From: Planctomycetota bacterium
GTDB lineage: Bacteria; Planctomycetota; UBA1135; GCA-002686595
Direction of reading: 5' to 3'
Assembly: GCA_029259595.1 (NCBI GenBank)
Contig: JAJDEW010000038.1
Span: 1-60,396 of the forward strand
DNA length: 60,396 bases
The notes under the pieces were generated by a model. The model saw only the letters and a program-made list of their open reading frames with translations, made no database searches and had not been told where the DNA came from. A program made the position numbers and the translations under genes. Shown piece by piece: positions 43,492 to 51,770 of this stretch (the first letter of the stretch is position 1; every line of letters begins with the position of its first letter).

Positions 43492-46290
43492 ATGACCTTC
43501 GGTATGGCGCCCTCGCGACTCCTGCACGCCTTCGTCCTCGCCGCCTGCGCCCTCGTGCTCGGGTCCAGAACGGCCTCCGCCCTCGGCGAGGGGACGATCG
43601 TGAACGGCAAGCTCAACCTGCTGGTCTATTTCGCGTACGACGAGCTCGAGCCCGACTCGTGGGAGCCCGTCTTCACGGAGTACTCCCGCCTGCTCGCCAA
43701 CGCGACGGAGGGCCAGCTCCAGCTCGGGACCGTGTCCTTCACCAAATGCGCCCAGCAGAAGGGTCAGGCCGACGTCTGGATCCTCGACGACTTCAGCGGC
43801 GCCCGTGCCCATCTCGGCGGCGTCGGTGTGCCGGGTCTGCACATGACGATCTCGCAGACCCACAAGTCGGTGTCCGGAGGCTCGATCGGGCAGTTCGGAC
43901 TCGTGCACGAGACCGGCCACTACGTTTGGGGCGTCTACGACGAGTACAAGGGCTATGTCGGCAACACCGCCACCACGGATCCGCTGCACTACTGCGCGAC
44001 CCCGAACGGATCCGGCGGCTGCTTCATGGATGGCGGCACGACGGTCTTCCCGAACAACCTGCGCACGGAGTTCTGCACGCAGTCGTCGCTCGGATTCGCG
44101 GACACCGCCCACTTCCGGGGCGCGAACAACAGCTCGGGACAGGCGATCCGCAACGCGCAGGAATACTTCCTCGCACGCTCGTGCTGGGAACGGATCGAGC
44201 AGTCGGGCGTCGGCGGCCTGGTGCACCCGTCCGCGCCGCCCTCCACGCTCGAGCCCTCGCACCAGGACGTCGTCTTCGATTTTTCGCGCCTGAACGGCCC
44301 CCTCGGCCTCGCGCTCGTGATCGACAAGTCCGGCAGCATGTCGAGCGAGGGCAAGCTCGAGCTCGCGATCCGGAGCGCGCAAACGGCCGTTGGACTCCTG
44401 CGCGACGGTGAATACCTCACGGTGGTGGCCTTCGACGATGCGCCCACGACCGTCGTCGCACCCACCGTGATCAACGCGACGACGAAGGCGGCCGCGATCG
44501 CCGCCCTCGGCTCCATCGTGGCCGAGGGCGGGACCGAGATCGGCGCGGCTGTGCTGCGCACGGTGACGCTGCTCACGAATGTACCGGGCTGCAAGGAGTT
44601 CCTGGTCGTGTTGACCGACGGCGTCAGCGACGGTCTCGCCGCGGACGACCCTGCCGTCCTCGCGGCCCTGGCCGACGGCAATCACAGCGCCTTCGGCGTG
44701 GCGCTGGGGAGCTTCTCGGACGACGCGGGCCTGATCGCGGTGTCGAACCTCTCCGGTGGGCAGTTCTACAAGCCGAACGAGACGACCGATCTGCCGCTCA
44801 CGTTCGCGCAGATCTTCGCCCAGGCCAGCGGCGGGCTGAGCCTGGAAGAGGCGGGCGGGGTGCTCGCCCCCGCGGCTTCGGTGTCCGAGCGCGAGTTCGA
44901 CGTCGCCGCTGCGGCCGTGAATCTGAACGTCAGCCTCGGCTACGCGCCCGGATCCGAGCTCGCGCTCGAGCTCGTGCAGCCGGATGGATCGCGCATCGAC
45001 TTCGAGCTACCGCCACTCGGCGTGGAAGCCTTCGCGAGCAGCGTCCAGAAGCGCCTCGTGGTCCCGCAGCCGGCGCCCGGCACCTGGAAGGCGCTCGTGA
45101 CGGAGAGCTCCGGAACCGACGCGACGTTCGATTTCCTCGCCTGGGTCGACACCCTCGACTTCGCGCTCACGACGCGCGCGGCGAGCGACGCTCCGGTGTA
45201 CCCGGCCGAGACGCGACTCGCGGTGCACGTCGTCGCCGGCGTCCCGGTCGGTGGTGCAGACGTCGAGGCGACCGTCCAGCGCCCGGACGGGACGCGCAGC
45301 GACCTGCGCTTCTTCGACGACGGCCTCTTCGCGCACGGCGACGAGAAGGAGGACGACGGCGTCTACACGACGCGCTTCGCGAGCTACACGACCAACGGCT
45401 CCTACGTCTTCGAAGTGCGTGTCGCCAACACACGCGGCCACGCCGCTGGCAACCAGGAGTGCGGCGTGTTCGGGCGACCCGGCCCGAGCGCGCGTGCGGC
45501 GGCGGCCGGCTTGGCGGAGGAGGGGCAGACGTCGCCCCCGATCGCCCCGTTCACGGGCTGCACCACGCACACCGTCGTGCTCACCGGCCAGACCGGGACG
45601 CCCACCGTCGGAACGGCGACGCTCGCGCCGCACTCTGCGCTCGAAGCGGCCACCGAACTCGACGTCGCGGAGGCCGCACCGACGCCGCTCTTGGGCTTCG
45701 CCCTCCAGGCCGGCCCCGGAGAAGCGCTCGCCTGGGAGCGCTTCCTCGTGCACATCGATGCGCCCGGAGCCGGCGCCGGACTGGGCAGCCTCGCACTCCT
45801 GCGCGACTCGGATGCCGACGGCCTGCCGGACAGCCCACGGCCCCTCGCGCGCGGCCAGGTCGTGGCGGGACGACTGCTCTTCGAGAACCCAGGGACCACG
45901 CTCGACCTCGTGCCGGCCGGCTCGACCGCGCACTACCTCGTGACGGCCGGAGAAGCCCTGGTCACCGGTCGCAGCCGGTTGGATGGACAGAGCGGAGGCG
46001 CCGGCGGTCTCCTGGGCAAGGCCCCGGATCGTCCGCACCGGTCTCTGCCCGGCGCCCTCGTCGTCGGCCTGCTGCTCCTTTCCTGCGCCGTCCTGCGACG
46101 ACGCACGCGCCGCCTCGCGCTCACGACCGGACTCCTGCTCGCCGTCGCCTGCAGCACCGGTTCGACCGCGAGCGAAGCCTCGACCCGCCTGCGCATCTCC
46201 CCGACGAGCCTCGAGCTCCACGGCGCAACGACCGGCCAACCGACCCCCACCACCGGCACCGACCTCGTCTTTCACTTCCGACTGCGCTGA
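43492..46290 (+). CDS. Large secreted CLCA-like protein with HExxH metalloprotease motif and VWA domain
   Basis: 932 aa from ATG 43492 (43504 and 43465 are alternatives); signal peptide to about residue 30 (LLHAFVLAACALVLGSRTASA). Residues ~40-250 resemble the N-terminal protease of animal CLCA proteins: QFGLVHETGHYVWGVYDEYKG (~134-154) gives HExxH at 139-143 followed by WGxYDEY, the same spacing as CLCA HExxHxxWGxxDE. Cysteine-rich segments follow (YCATPNGSGGCFMDGG). Residues ~270-440 are a VWA domain with MIDAS D278-K-S-G-S282 (LVIDKSGSMS) and a second Asp in LVVLTDGVSDG. Beta-rich repeats ~460-800 follow. The C-terminus is odd: a TM segment plus RRRTRR (~859-880), then a lipoprotein-like LLLAVACS and 47 more residues. 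Confidence 0.85.
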   Translation: MTFGMAPSRLLHAFVLAACALVLGSRTASALGEGTIVNGKLNLLVYFAYDELEPDSWEPVFTEYSRLLANATEGQLQLGTVSFTKCAQQKGQADVWILDDFSGARAHLGGVGVPGLHMTISQTHKSVSGGSIGQFGLVHETGHYVWGVYDEYKGYVGNTATTDPLHYCATPNGSGGCFMDGGTTVFPNNLRTEFCTQSSLGFADTAHFRGANNSSGQAIRNAQEYFLARSCWERIEQSGVGGLVHPSAPPSTLEPSHQDVVFDFSRLNGPLGLALVIDKSGSMSSEGKLELAIRSAQTAVGLLRDGEYLTVVAFDDAPTTVVAPTVINATTKAAAIAALGSIVAEGGTEIGAAVLRTVTLLTNVPGCKEFLVVLTDGVSDGLAADDPAVLAALADGNHSAFGVALGSFSDDAGLIAVSNLSGGQFYKPNETTDLPLTFAQIFAQASGGLSLEEAGGVLAPAASVSEREFDVAAAAVNLNVSLGYAPGSELALELVQPDGSRIDFELPPLGVEAFASSVQKRLVVPQPAPGTWKALVTESSGTDATFDFLAWVDTLDFALTTRAASDAPVYPAETRLAVHVVAGVPVGGADVEATVQRPDGTRSDLRFFDDGLFAHGDEKEDDGVYTTRFASYTTNGSYVFEVRVANTRGHAAGNQECGVFGRPGPSARAAAAGLAEEGQTSPPIAPFTGCTTHTVVLTGQTGTPTVGTATLAPHSALEAATELDVAEAAPTPLLGFALQAGPGEALAWERFLVHIDAPGAGAGLGSLALLRDSDADGLPDSPRPLARGQVVAGRLLFENPGTTLDLVPAGSTAHYLVTAGEALVTGRSRLDGQSGGAGGLLGKAPDRPHRSLPGALVVGLLLLSCAVLRRRTRRLALTTGLLLAVACSTGSTASEASTRLRISPTSLELHGATTGQPTPTTGTDLVFHFRLR

Positions 46291-46345
46291 GGCGACCCCG
46301 TCCGGTGGAACTGGCCTTCGCCGACGCCGACGCCGGTGGCGAAGA

Positions 46346-46408
46346 GCGAGGGGCGAGGGGCGAGGGGCGAGGGGCGAGGGGCGAGGGGCGAGGGCCGAGG
46401 GGCGAAGA
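46346..46408. repeat. 7-bp tandem repeat (GCGAGGG)n
   Basis: Seven perfect head-to-tail copies of GCGAGGG at 46346-46394, then a copy with one change (CCGAGGG) and a decayed one (GCGAAGA) to 46408. It lies 55 bases past the stop of the CLCA-like gene and before the large inverted repeat. Such microsatellite-like tracts change length by slippage; here it is non-coding. Confidence 0.9.
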
Positions 46409-46435
46409 GCCAACGACCAAGGGAACGGTCCATGG

Positions 46436-46637
46436 TGAACGTCCATGGCGAAGGCTGCGAAGGCCCGCCGTAGGCGGGCCGCAGCCTCGGAGCCGCAGGC
46501 TCCGTGACGTGCCGTTTCGCGGCGCAGCCGCGAAATCAGGCACAGGCGCACGACGGAGTGTGCGCCGCGTCCAAAGGTCGCCACGCCCGCGACTGACCGC
46601 ATGTCGGCCTTCGGGTTGCGCCCGCGCGGGCGTGCTG
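46436..46637. repeat. Left arm of a large imperfect inverted repeat
   Basis: About 200 bases that reappear in reverse complement at 46798-47000, by eye ~80-85% identical with small indels. Shared blocks include GGCCCGCCGTAGGCGGG, GCCTCGGAGCCG-AGGCTCCG, AATCAGGCACAGGCGC, CACGCCCGCGAC and GTCGGCCTTCGGGTTGCG. The arm itself holds small hairpins such as GGCCCGCCGTAGGCGGGCC (46463-46480 area). No transposase or terminal duplication is seen. Confidence 0.8.
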
Positions 46638-46797
46638 TCTCGTCCCCGCCCGCACCGACCACTGCGCGCGGCGAAGCGCGCGCAGCGCGCGAGTCCGTTG
46701 TCCAGCGCGTGAAATCGACCGAGGAGCTCCCCTGGAAGCCTCGCTCGCTTCGCTCGCAATCGGCTCGCGCCGGGAACGGGGTAGCGCGAGGCTGAGG

Positions 46798-47000
46798 CGA
46801 GCACGCCCGCGAGGGACGCAACCCGAAGGCCGACCTGCGGTCCGTCGCGGGCGTGACGACCTCAGGACGCGGCGCGCCCTGCGTCGCGCGCCTGTGCCTG
46901 ATTGCGCGGCTGGCGCCGCGCAACGGCACGCCACGGAGCCTTCGGCTCCGAGGCTACGACCCGCCTACGGCGGGCCTCCGCAGCCTGCGCCACCGTTCCC
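46798..47000. repeat. Right arm of the large imperfect inverted repeat
   Basis: Reverse-complement partner of 46436-46637, with a ~160-base spacer between them. The differences from the left arm are mostly single substitutions, often preserving small hairpins (GCCTTCGGCTCCGAGGC; CCGCCTACGGCGG), which suggests an old duplication under structural constraint or repeated gene conversion. It ends ~20 bases from the stop of the selenoprotein gene and could serve as that gene's terminator. Confidence 0.8.
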
Positions 47001-47020
47001 ACGCCTCCGCACGCCCTCCG

Positions 47021-48286
47021 TCAAGGTCCGCAGATCGTACGCGTGAGCTCCTCGAGGCGCGCGCGCAGGGCCGGGCCGAAGCGGAAGTGATTCGGATCGA
47101 CGCCGACGTAGACGCCCGGGTCGAGTTGGGTGACCCAGTTCGTGGGTTTGGGGACGCCCTCGCCTTGCGGCCAAGAAGCGTCGCCGTCGAAGAAGAAGAC
47201 CGTGTCGAAGGCGGCCGGAGGACCGTGCAGAACGTCGTCGTGATAGACGCCGTCGAAGGCCGAGAGCTCGACAGCGAGGGCGCGCGCGACGTCGCGCAGC
47301 GCGGGCAGGCCGATCGTCGCGGCCATCGCGCGGCCGACGACGCGGCGCGGGTCGTGGAACTGGGCCACGCGCGGATCGTCGAAGACGAACGACGCGCGTC
47401 GGGCTCCGGGCGCTCCGTCCGAGGCCAGGATGTCGATCCAGACGACGGTGACTTCCAACTCGGGGTCGTCGCAGAGCGCGAGGACACGATCGCGCACCCC
47501 ACGGGCGACGCGCAAGCAGCTGATTCAGGTCGGCGCGAAGAGCGCGAGGAGGCGCGGCTTTCCGGCTCCGCCTTGGAAGCGCGCGCGAACGGGAGCGAGT
47601 GTCCCCTGCAGCGTCGCGAGCGCGGGCTCGGCGAGCGGAGGCCGCGCCGGGCGGGTGCTGAAGCCGGCGGGGATGGGCCAGGTGCCGAGCGTGGCGGCCC
47701 GCCCGAACCCGGTGAGGCTCCACCAGCTGATCAGGATCTCCGCTCCTTTCGTCGGCTCGACGGTTCTCAAGCGAGACGGAGTCGCGCTGCCGACGTCGAA
47801 GGTCCACGTCCGACGCGTCCCGTGGACGTCGCTCTCGAACGTGAGCACGGGGCGACCGGCCAGCTCTTCGCTGCGTGGCGCACCGAAGTCGGAGCGCGCG
47901 AGCGTTGCGGACGAAAGGGTCGTCCCCGCGGCCGCATGGAGCGCCGACCCGAGCCAGCCCAGGCCCCAGGGCTCGTCCGCCTCGCACGCCGTTCGCGCGG
48001 CGTCGTCGAGCAGCCGCCACGCTCCCGGGCGGCCCGCCAGCCGCACGCGCGTCGCTTTCTGCGCACCGTCCGGTCGCACGCGCGCGTCGACGGCGAGGGT
48101 CAGGACACCTTCGTCGAGGCGCCGGACGACGTCCGCTTCGAGCTCCCAGAAGTGTTCCTCGACGCTGAGCGCGAAGCGTCCCTCGACATGAAACGCGAGC
48201 AGCGGAGCCTCGGCGAAGGAACTCACGAGCCGCTCGAGCTCGGGCGTGACGGGGACGCAGCCAAGGGCGAGTGCAACGGCGAGCAT
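47021..48286 (-). CDS. Putative selenoprotein: LolA/DUF2092-like N-domain plus thioredoxin-like UxxC domain (in-frame TGA = Sec254)
   Basis: 421 aa if TGA at 47527-47525 is read as selenocysteine. ATG at 48286 begins a short hydrophobic leader with a possible lipobox (LALGC). Residues ~15-225 are a beta-rich domain like LolA/DUF2092 periplasmic proteins. After RPPLAEPALATL comes a thioredoxin-like start, GKPRLLALFAPT-U254-ISC257-LRVARGV, i.e. a UxxC redox motif after the first beta strand. It continues without break for 163 residues through VTVVWIDILASD, FDDPRVAQFHDPRRVVGR and FDTVFFFDGDASW, a pattern I know from thioredoxin-fold proteins of this type. Codon use and composition do not change across the TGA, and a SECIS-like hairpin follows it. 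Alternatives are a pseudogene or two genes, but ORF two lacks its own start and its first strand. Probably an envelope thiol/selenol oxidoreductase. Confidence 0.82.
47491..47512 (-). promoter_or_regulatory. Candidate bacterial SECIS element
   Basis: In the minus-strand RNA, 13-34 nt after the UGA, CGCG-U-CGCCC pairs with GGGUG-CGCG around a GUG loop (nine pairs, one G-U). The bulged U is 17 nt and the loop GU 23-24 nt after the UGA. In E. coli fdhF the bulged U and the loop GU that bind SelB are separated by the same distance, and the hairpin sits within a few nt of the same spacing from UGA. Found by eye; not folded by program. Confidence 0.7.
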
Positions 48287-48324
48287 GCGACCATGATCGC
48301 GTTCGCCACCGATCCCGCAAGCCT

Positions 48325-48347
48325 GCGGCCCGCCGTGGGCGGGCCGC
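48325..48347 (-). terminator. Perfect hairpin downstream of the cupredoxin gene
   Basis: GCGGCCCGCC (48325-48334) and GGCGGGCCGC (48338-48347) form a perfect 10-bp stem with a 3-base loop, 10 bases past the cupredoxin stop and 39 bases before the selenoprotein start. Its core GGCCCGCCGTRGGCGGGCC also occurs in both arms of the inverted repeat at 46.4-47.0 kb, so this hairpin may be a member of a dispersed repeat family doubling as a terminator. Confidence 0.65.
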
Positions 48348-48356
48348 CTCAGCGAC

Positions 48357-49091
48357 TCAGACGCCCGGCTGGATGTCGATGGCGTTGTTGAAGGCGATCG
48401 TTCCCGGGGTGAAGGTCGCGCCCTGGGTGTTGAGGGTCACGCCGATCAGGGAGCAGTCGTTGGGAATCGGGATCGAGTGGGAGCCGATGCCTGTGTCGGG
48501 CGGAAGCAGCGGGGGCAGGATCAAGAGCTCGCCGGAGAAGAGTCCGCCGAGCGCGATGCCGGGGGCCGGTCCGCCGGTGCTGATGGCGACGATGCTCGCG
48601 AGGTGGCCGGGCGTGGCGATGTCGACCGTCGTCGTCCACGTTCCACCCAGGATCGGGGGCGACGTCTCGACGAAGCCGAGCGGGTTCACGCCGTTGCCGT
48701 TGCGCACCGTCGAGGTCGCGGTTCCCGCGATCTGCAGCTGGCCGGTCATGCCGAAGAAGAAGTGCACCTCGCAGAAGTAGTCGTAGAGGTTGCCCGGCAT
48801 CGGGTTCGCGTCCAGGAAGGGCTGGTCGAACGTCATGCTGAACGTGTTGGCCGGGAGCGTCGGAGCGCCGGACGTGAAGATGCCGTTCGAGCTGCCGCTG
48901 GAGCCGCTGACGACGTTGTGGCTGCCCACGCCCCAGACCCAGTCGACCGTGTCGCCGACGTCGATCTTGAGGAAGGAGGGCGTGAAGTCCGTGCCGGACA
49001 CCATGACCACGTGGGTCGTTTGCGCCTGGCTCGCCAACGAAAGGGCTGCGGCGGCTGCGGCAGTGCCGATCCACGTCTTGATGAGACTCAT
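48357..49091 (-). CDS. Secreted cupredoxin (plastocyanin/azurin-like) protein
   Basis: 244 aa from ATG 49091, with GGGAGAA a few bases upstream and a signal peptide (MSLIKTWIGTAAAAAALSLASQAQ). An in-frame start at 49190 is less likely. Residues ~25-125 form a type 1 copper domain: strand HVVMVSGTDFTPSFLKIDVGDTVDWVW (broken), first ligand His in GSHNVVSG, and the Cys-His-Met loop YFCEVHFFFGMTGQLQI (C-x2-H-x4-M). Residues ~130-244 are a beta-rich, Gly/Pro/Ile-rich extension without cysteine and not recognised. Likely a periplasmic or surface electron carrier or copper binder. Confidence 0.88.
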   Translation of the reverse strand: MSLIKTWIGTAAAAAALSLASQAQTTHVVMVSGTDFTPSFLKIDVGDTVDWVWGVGSHNVVSGSSGSSNGIFTSGAPTLPANTFSMTFDQPFLDANPMPGNLYDYFCEVHFFFGMTGQLQIAGTATSTVRNGNGVNPLGFVETSPPILGGTWTTTVDIATPGHLASIVAISTGGPAPGIALGGLFSGELLILPPLLPPDTGIGSHSIPIPNDCSLIGVTLNTQGATFTPGTIAFNNAIDIQPGV

Positions 49092-49351
49092 GAGGTTCTC
49101 CCGGGAAGTCGGGCTGGAGGGATTGCCGTGAGGGCGGCGAGGGAAGCGGGACGAGATCGGGAGCACGCTCTGGCGAGCCCCCGAGCCCACGACTCTAGGT
49201 GAGCTCTCCAGGTTGCGCCATGGGCGCTGGGGTTCTCTTCGGTGGACGCACCCTGGCGCAGACGTCAGGGACGCCTGACGCCACGGCTGCCCGACTCAAG
49301 CGGACGCGGGAAGCGGTCGATGGGCAACCTCGACGCCCTGTCCGCTTCTTC

Positions 49352-51691
49352 ATGCGCAAGCCTTCCTTCATCGCGTGTCTCGCTTTCGTGTTGGTTTCCG
49401 CCTGTGGTGGCGGGGGCTCGAGCGACGGTGGTGGCGGAGAACCGGTGGGGGTCGCGTTACCCGCGCAAACGAGCGTGGTTCCCATCCAGACCGCCGCGGT
49501 CGAGGGCGACGAACCGGCCTGGGTCGCGAGCTTCGCTCCCGAAACGGACTACCGGACCGCCGTCGCGCGCGTCCGTGTGCACGATCCGGGTCTGGTCCCG
49601 TTCGCGCGCATCGATCGACTGCTGGGACTCGTGCGTCAAGTGGGCGCGGTCGAGCTCGTCAACCGTTCGCCCTACCTTGCGCAGGTCGCCCCGCCCTATG
49701 TCGCGCCGGGATCGGAAGTGGATCCGGCCTTGCTCGTGACCGGGCGTTCGGGCGGCGCGCGTGCGCCGCGCTTCGAGTTGTGGACCGTGCGCAACACCCG
49801 CGCGAGCAACCAGGCGCCGCACGAGCTCGAACTCTGGATCCCAGGCACCGGAGCGGAGGGCGAGGCGCTCGAGGTGCGGGTGGCGTCGACCGCGGCCGTC
49901 GACGCCTGGTCCTTCGGAAGCCATCGCATCGACGTCGCCGGCTTCGAGCCGCGCGGCGCGGGAGCACCGACCTTCCGCCTCAGCCTCGAAACCGGTCGCG
50001 CGAGCGGCGGCCTCGTGTCCTGGTACCGCTACTTCGAGAGCCAGGGCGACCTGGCGGCCGTGCCCGCGGCGGGCGAGGCCGCCGTCGAGCTCGCCATCAC
50101 GGCCGAGGTGAACGCGGGTGGCAGCACCGGTCGAGCGCGCGTCTTCCGGCGCCGACGCTTCGACGACGGCGCCGGCGACTCGGGCATCGTCCCCGAGGAA
50201 CACTGGATCCGCTTCGATGCGACGACGCTCCTGCGCGCGACGAACGGCGGTACCCGGCATGCCTTCGAGCGGCAGAACTTCGACGAGCACGTCTGGCGCT
50301 ACGGACTCTTCGACGCGACCACCGGCGAGCGCGTGCCGGCGGGCGCCGGCTTTTCGTTCCTGACCGAAGCGCAAGAACTCGGCTGGGTCGATGCGGACGG
50401 GCTGTGGGTACCGGCAGGAACGAGCGTCGCCCACGGGGACACCGTGCGGAGCACCGTGCTCCCGTCCGAGGCTCAGGAGGCCGAGGACTTCAGCGTCGTG
50501 CTCGCGCCGGGTCGCCTGGTGCGCCACGTGCGCCGTCCGCTCGACCTGATCGAGATCGCCGACACTCCCTTCGAATGGATCGAGCGCAACGAGCCGGAAG
50601 ACAGCGTGACGCGCTGGCGGCTCGTCTTCGACGTCGGAACGGCTACCTGGTGGAAGTCGGCGCGTCACGACCCGGACTCCGGGCCGGACGGTGGGGCGTG
50701 GGTCGCTCTGGATCCCTTCGTCGCCGTCGATACGGCCGCCGTCGGCTGGTTGCAGCTCTGGTCCGAACGCTTCGGTGGCCTGGTGTCCTTCGTGCACGGC
50801 GACACGACCGTCGCCACCTTCGCGAGCACGCCCGTCGATGGTGGCGACGCGCTCTTCGCGGACGGGGACACGGCGGTGCTCTTCGGCTTCGTCGATTGCC
50901 TGCGCGCGGAGCTCACCGCGGCGGAGGTCGAGGTCGGAGACGTCCTGCTGCCGGCCGCGCCGGACGTGGCGACGCCCCATCGCTTCGAGTTCCACCGCGA
51001 TGACCTTGCGCTGTTCCACGACGCGGGCACGCTGGCCCCCGTCGGCCTCGCCGCCGAAGAGCCGCCGCCCGTCGGGCCTTGGTCCTGGGGCCTCGCCTCG
51101 GGTCCGCTCGTCGTCGACGGGAGCGGCTTCGCCCGCGTGCAGGACGTGTGGAACGCGCCGGAGTTCTTCACCTGGGAGACCGGGCCGAACCCCTGGAATC
51201 GGACCACCGCTCTGCGGCGCACCGACGAGAGCCCCGTGCGCTTCGAGGCGCCGCTCACCTTCGTCTACGTGCACGCGACCGAGAACGACCGCAACGGCGA
51301 CGCGACCTACGCCGGCCAGAGCTTCGTGCTGCGGTGGCTTCCCACGGCGGAAGGCGGCGAGCTCGTCGGCCTGCCCCGCGCGGCGGTGGACACCGACTTC
51401 GATCTCGTTCCCGATCGCGTCGTGCCGCTCGTGAACCTCGCGGACGGGACACGCGTCGGCCCGACCGGGGTCGAGTACGTGGTCAAGGCGCTCGACCTCG
51501 AGCGCGCGCTGCGCGAAGACCCGGCCTCGGTCGGGGCCTTCTCGCTCGTCCCGGCCAGCGACCTGGTGCTGGCGGGGCCCGCGGACCTCGAACCCGTCGA
51601 GCTCGGCCCCGTACCCACGGTCACCGAAGCGCCGCGCGTCGTCGCGGGGCGCCTGGTCGAAGCACCGTCCGGCGACACGAGCGACGGCTGA
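49352..51691 (+). CDS. Lipoprotein of unknown function
   Basis: 779 aa from ATG 49352. The leader MRKPSFIACLAFVLVSAC ends in a lipobox (VSAC, Cys18) followed by a GGGGSSDGGGGE flexible spacer, so it is a lipid-anchored envelope protein. The start at 49199 used by a longer frame would bury this leader. The remainder is beta-rich with many Trp/Tyr/Phe and Asp residues and repeated segments of similar feel (for example DADGLWVPAGTSVAHGDTV; PSEAQEAEDFSVVLAPGRLV), but no domain I can name. The C-terminal ~100 residues are acidic and Pro/Val-rich. It is divergent from the cupredoxin gene with a 260-base gap. Confidence 0.85.
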   Translation: MRKPSFIACLAFVLVSACGGGGSSDGGGGEPVGVALPAQTSVVPIQTAAVEGDEPAWVASFAPETDYRTAVARVRVHDPGLVPFARIDRLLGLVRQVGAVELVNRSPYLAQVAPPYVAPGSEVDPALLVTGRSGGARAPRFELWTVRNTRASNQAPHELELWIPGTGAEGEALEVRVASTAAVDAWSFGSHRIDVAGFEPRGAGAPTFRLSLETGRASGGLVSWYRYFESQGDLAAVPAAGEAAVELAITAEVNAGGSTGRARVFRRRRFDDGAGDSGIVPEEHWIRFDATTLLRATNGGTRHAFERQNFDEHVWRYGLFDATTGERVPAGAGFSFLTEAQELGWVDADGLWVPAGTSVAHGDTVRSTVLPSEAQEAEDFSVVLAPGRLVRHVRRPLDLIEIADTPFEWIERNEPEDSVTRWRLVFDVGTATWWKSARHDPDSGPDGGAWVALDPFVAVDTAAVGWLQLWSERFGGLVSFVHGDTTVATFASTPVDGGDALFADGDTAVLFGFVDCLRAELTAAEVEVGDVLLPAAPDVATPHRFEFHRDDLALFHDAGTLAPVGLAAEEPPPVGPWSWGLASGPLVVDGSGFARVQDVWNAPEFFTWETGPNPWNRTTALRRTDESPVRFEAPLTFVYVHATENDRNGDATYAGQSFVLRWLPTAEGGELVGLPRAAVDTDFDLVPDRVVPLVNLADGTRVGPTGVEYVVKALDLERALREDPASVGAFSLVPASDLVLAGPADLEPVELGPVPTVTEAPRVVAGRLVEAPSGDTSDG

Positions 51692-51770
51692 ACCCGAGCT
51701 CCCGGCGCCCGGCCGACCTGGAGCAAGATGCGGTCGTGGGTCGCGGGGACTCTCCGAGTAGACTCCGGGA

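Noticed and set aside
46346..46408. The 7-bp repeats as a CRISPR array.
   Set aside because: The units are contiguous with no spacers and no Cas gene is nearby, so it is a simple tandem repeat.
46121..46804. Several overlapping open frames across the inverted repeat and spacer (for example 46121-46804 minus and 46853-48391 plus).
   Set aside because: They arise from repeat arms read in different frames, overlap genuine genes, and show no domain or consistent start signal.
47021..47515. Treating the 3' half of the selenoprotein gene as a separate 164-residue gene starting at a TTG, or the locus as a pseudogene.
   Set aside because: It lacks the first beta strand of its fold, has no ribosome-binding site that I can see, continues the same frame and composition, and the intervening stop is TGA with a SECIS-like hairpin at the right place.
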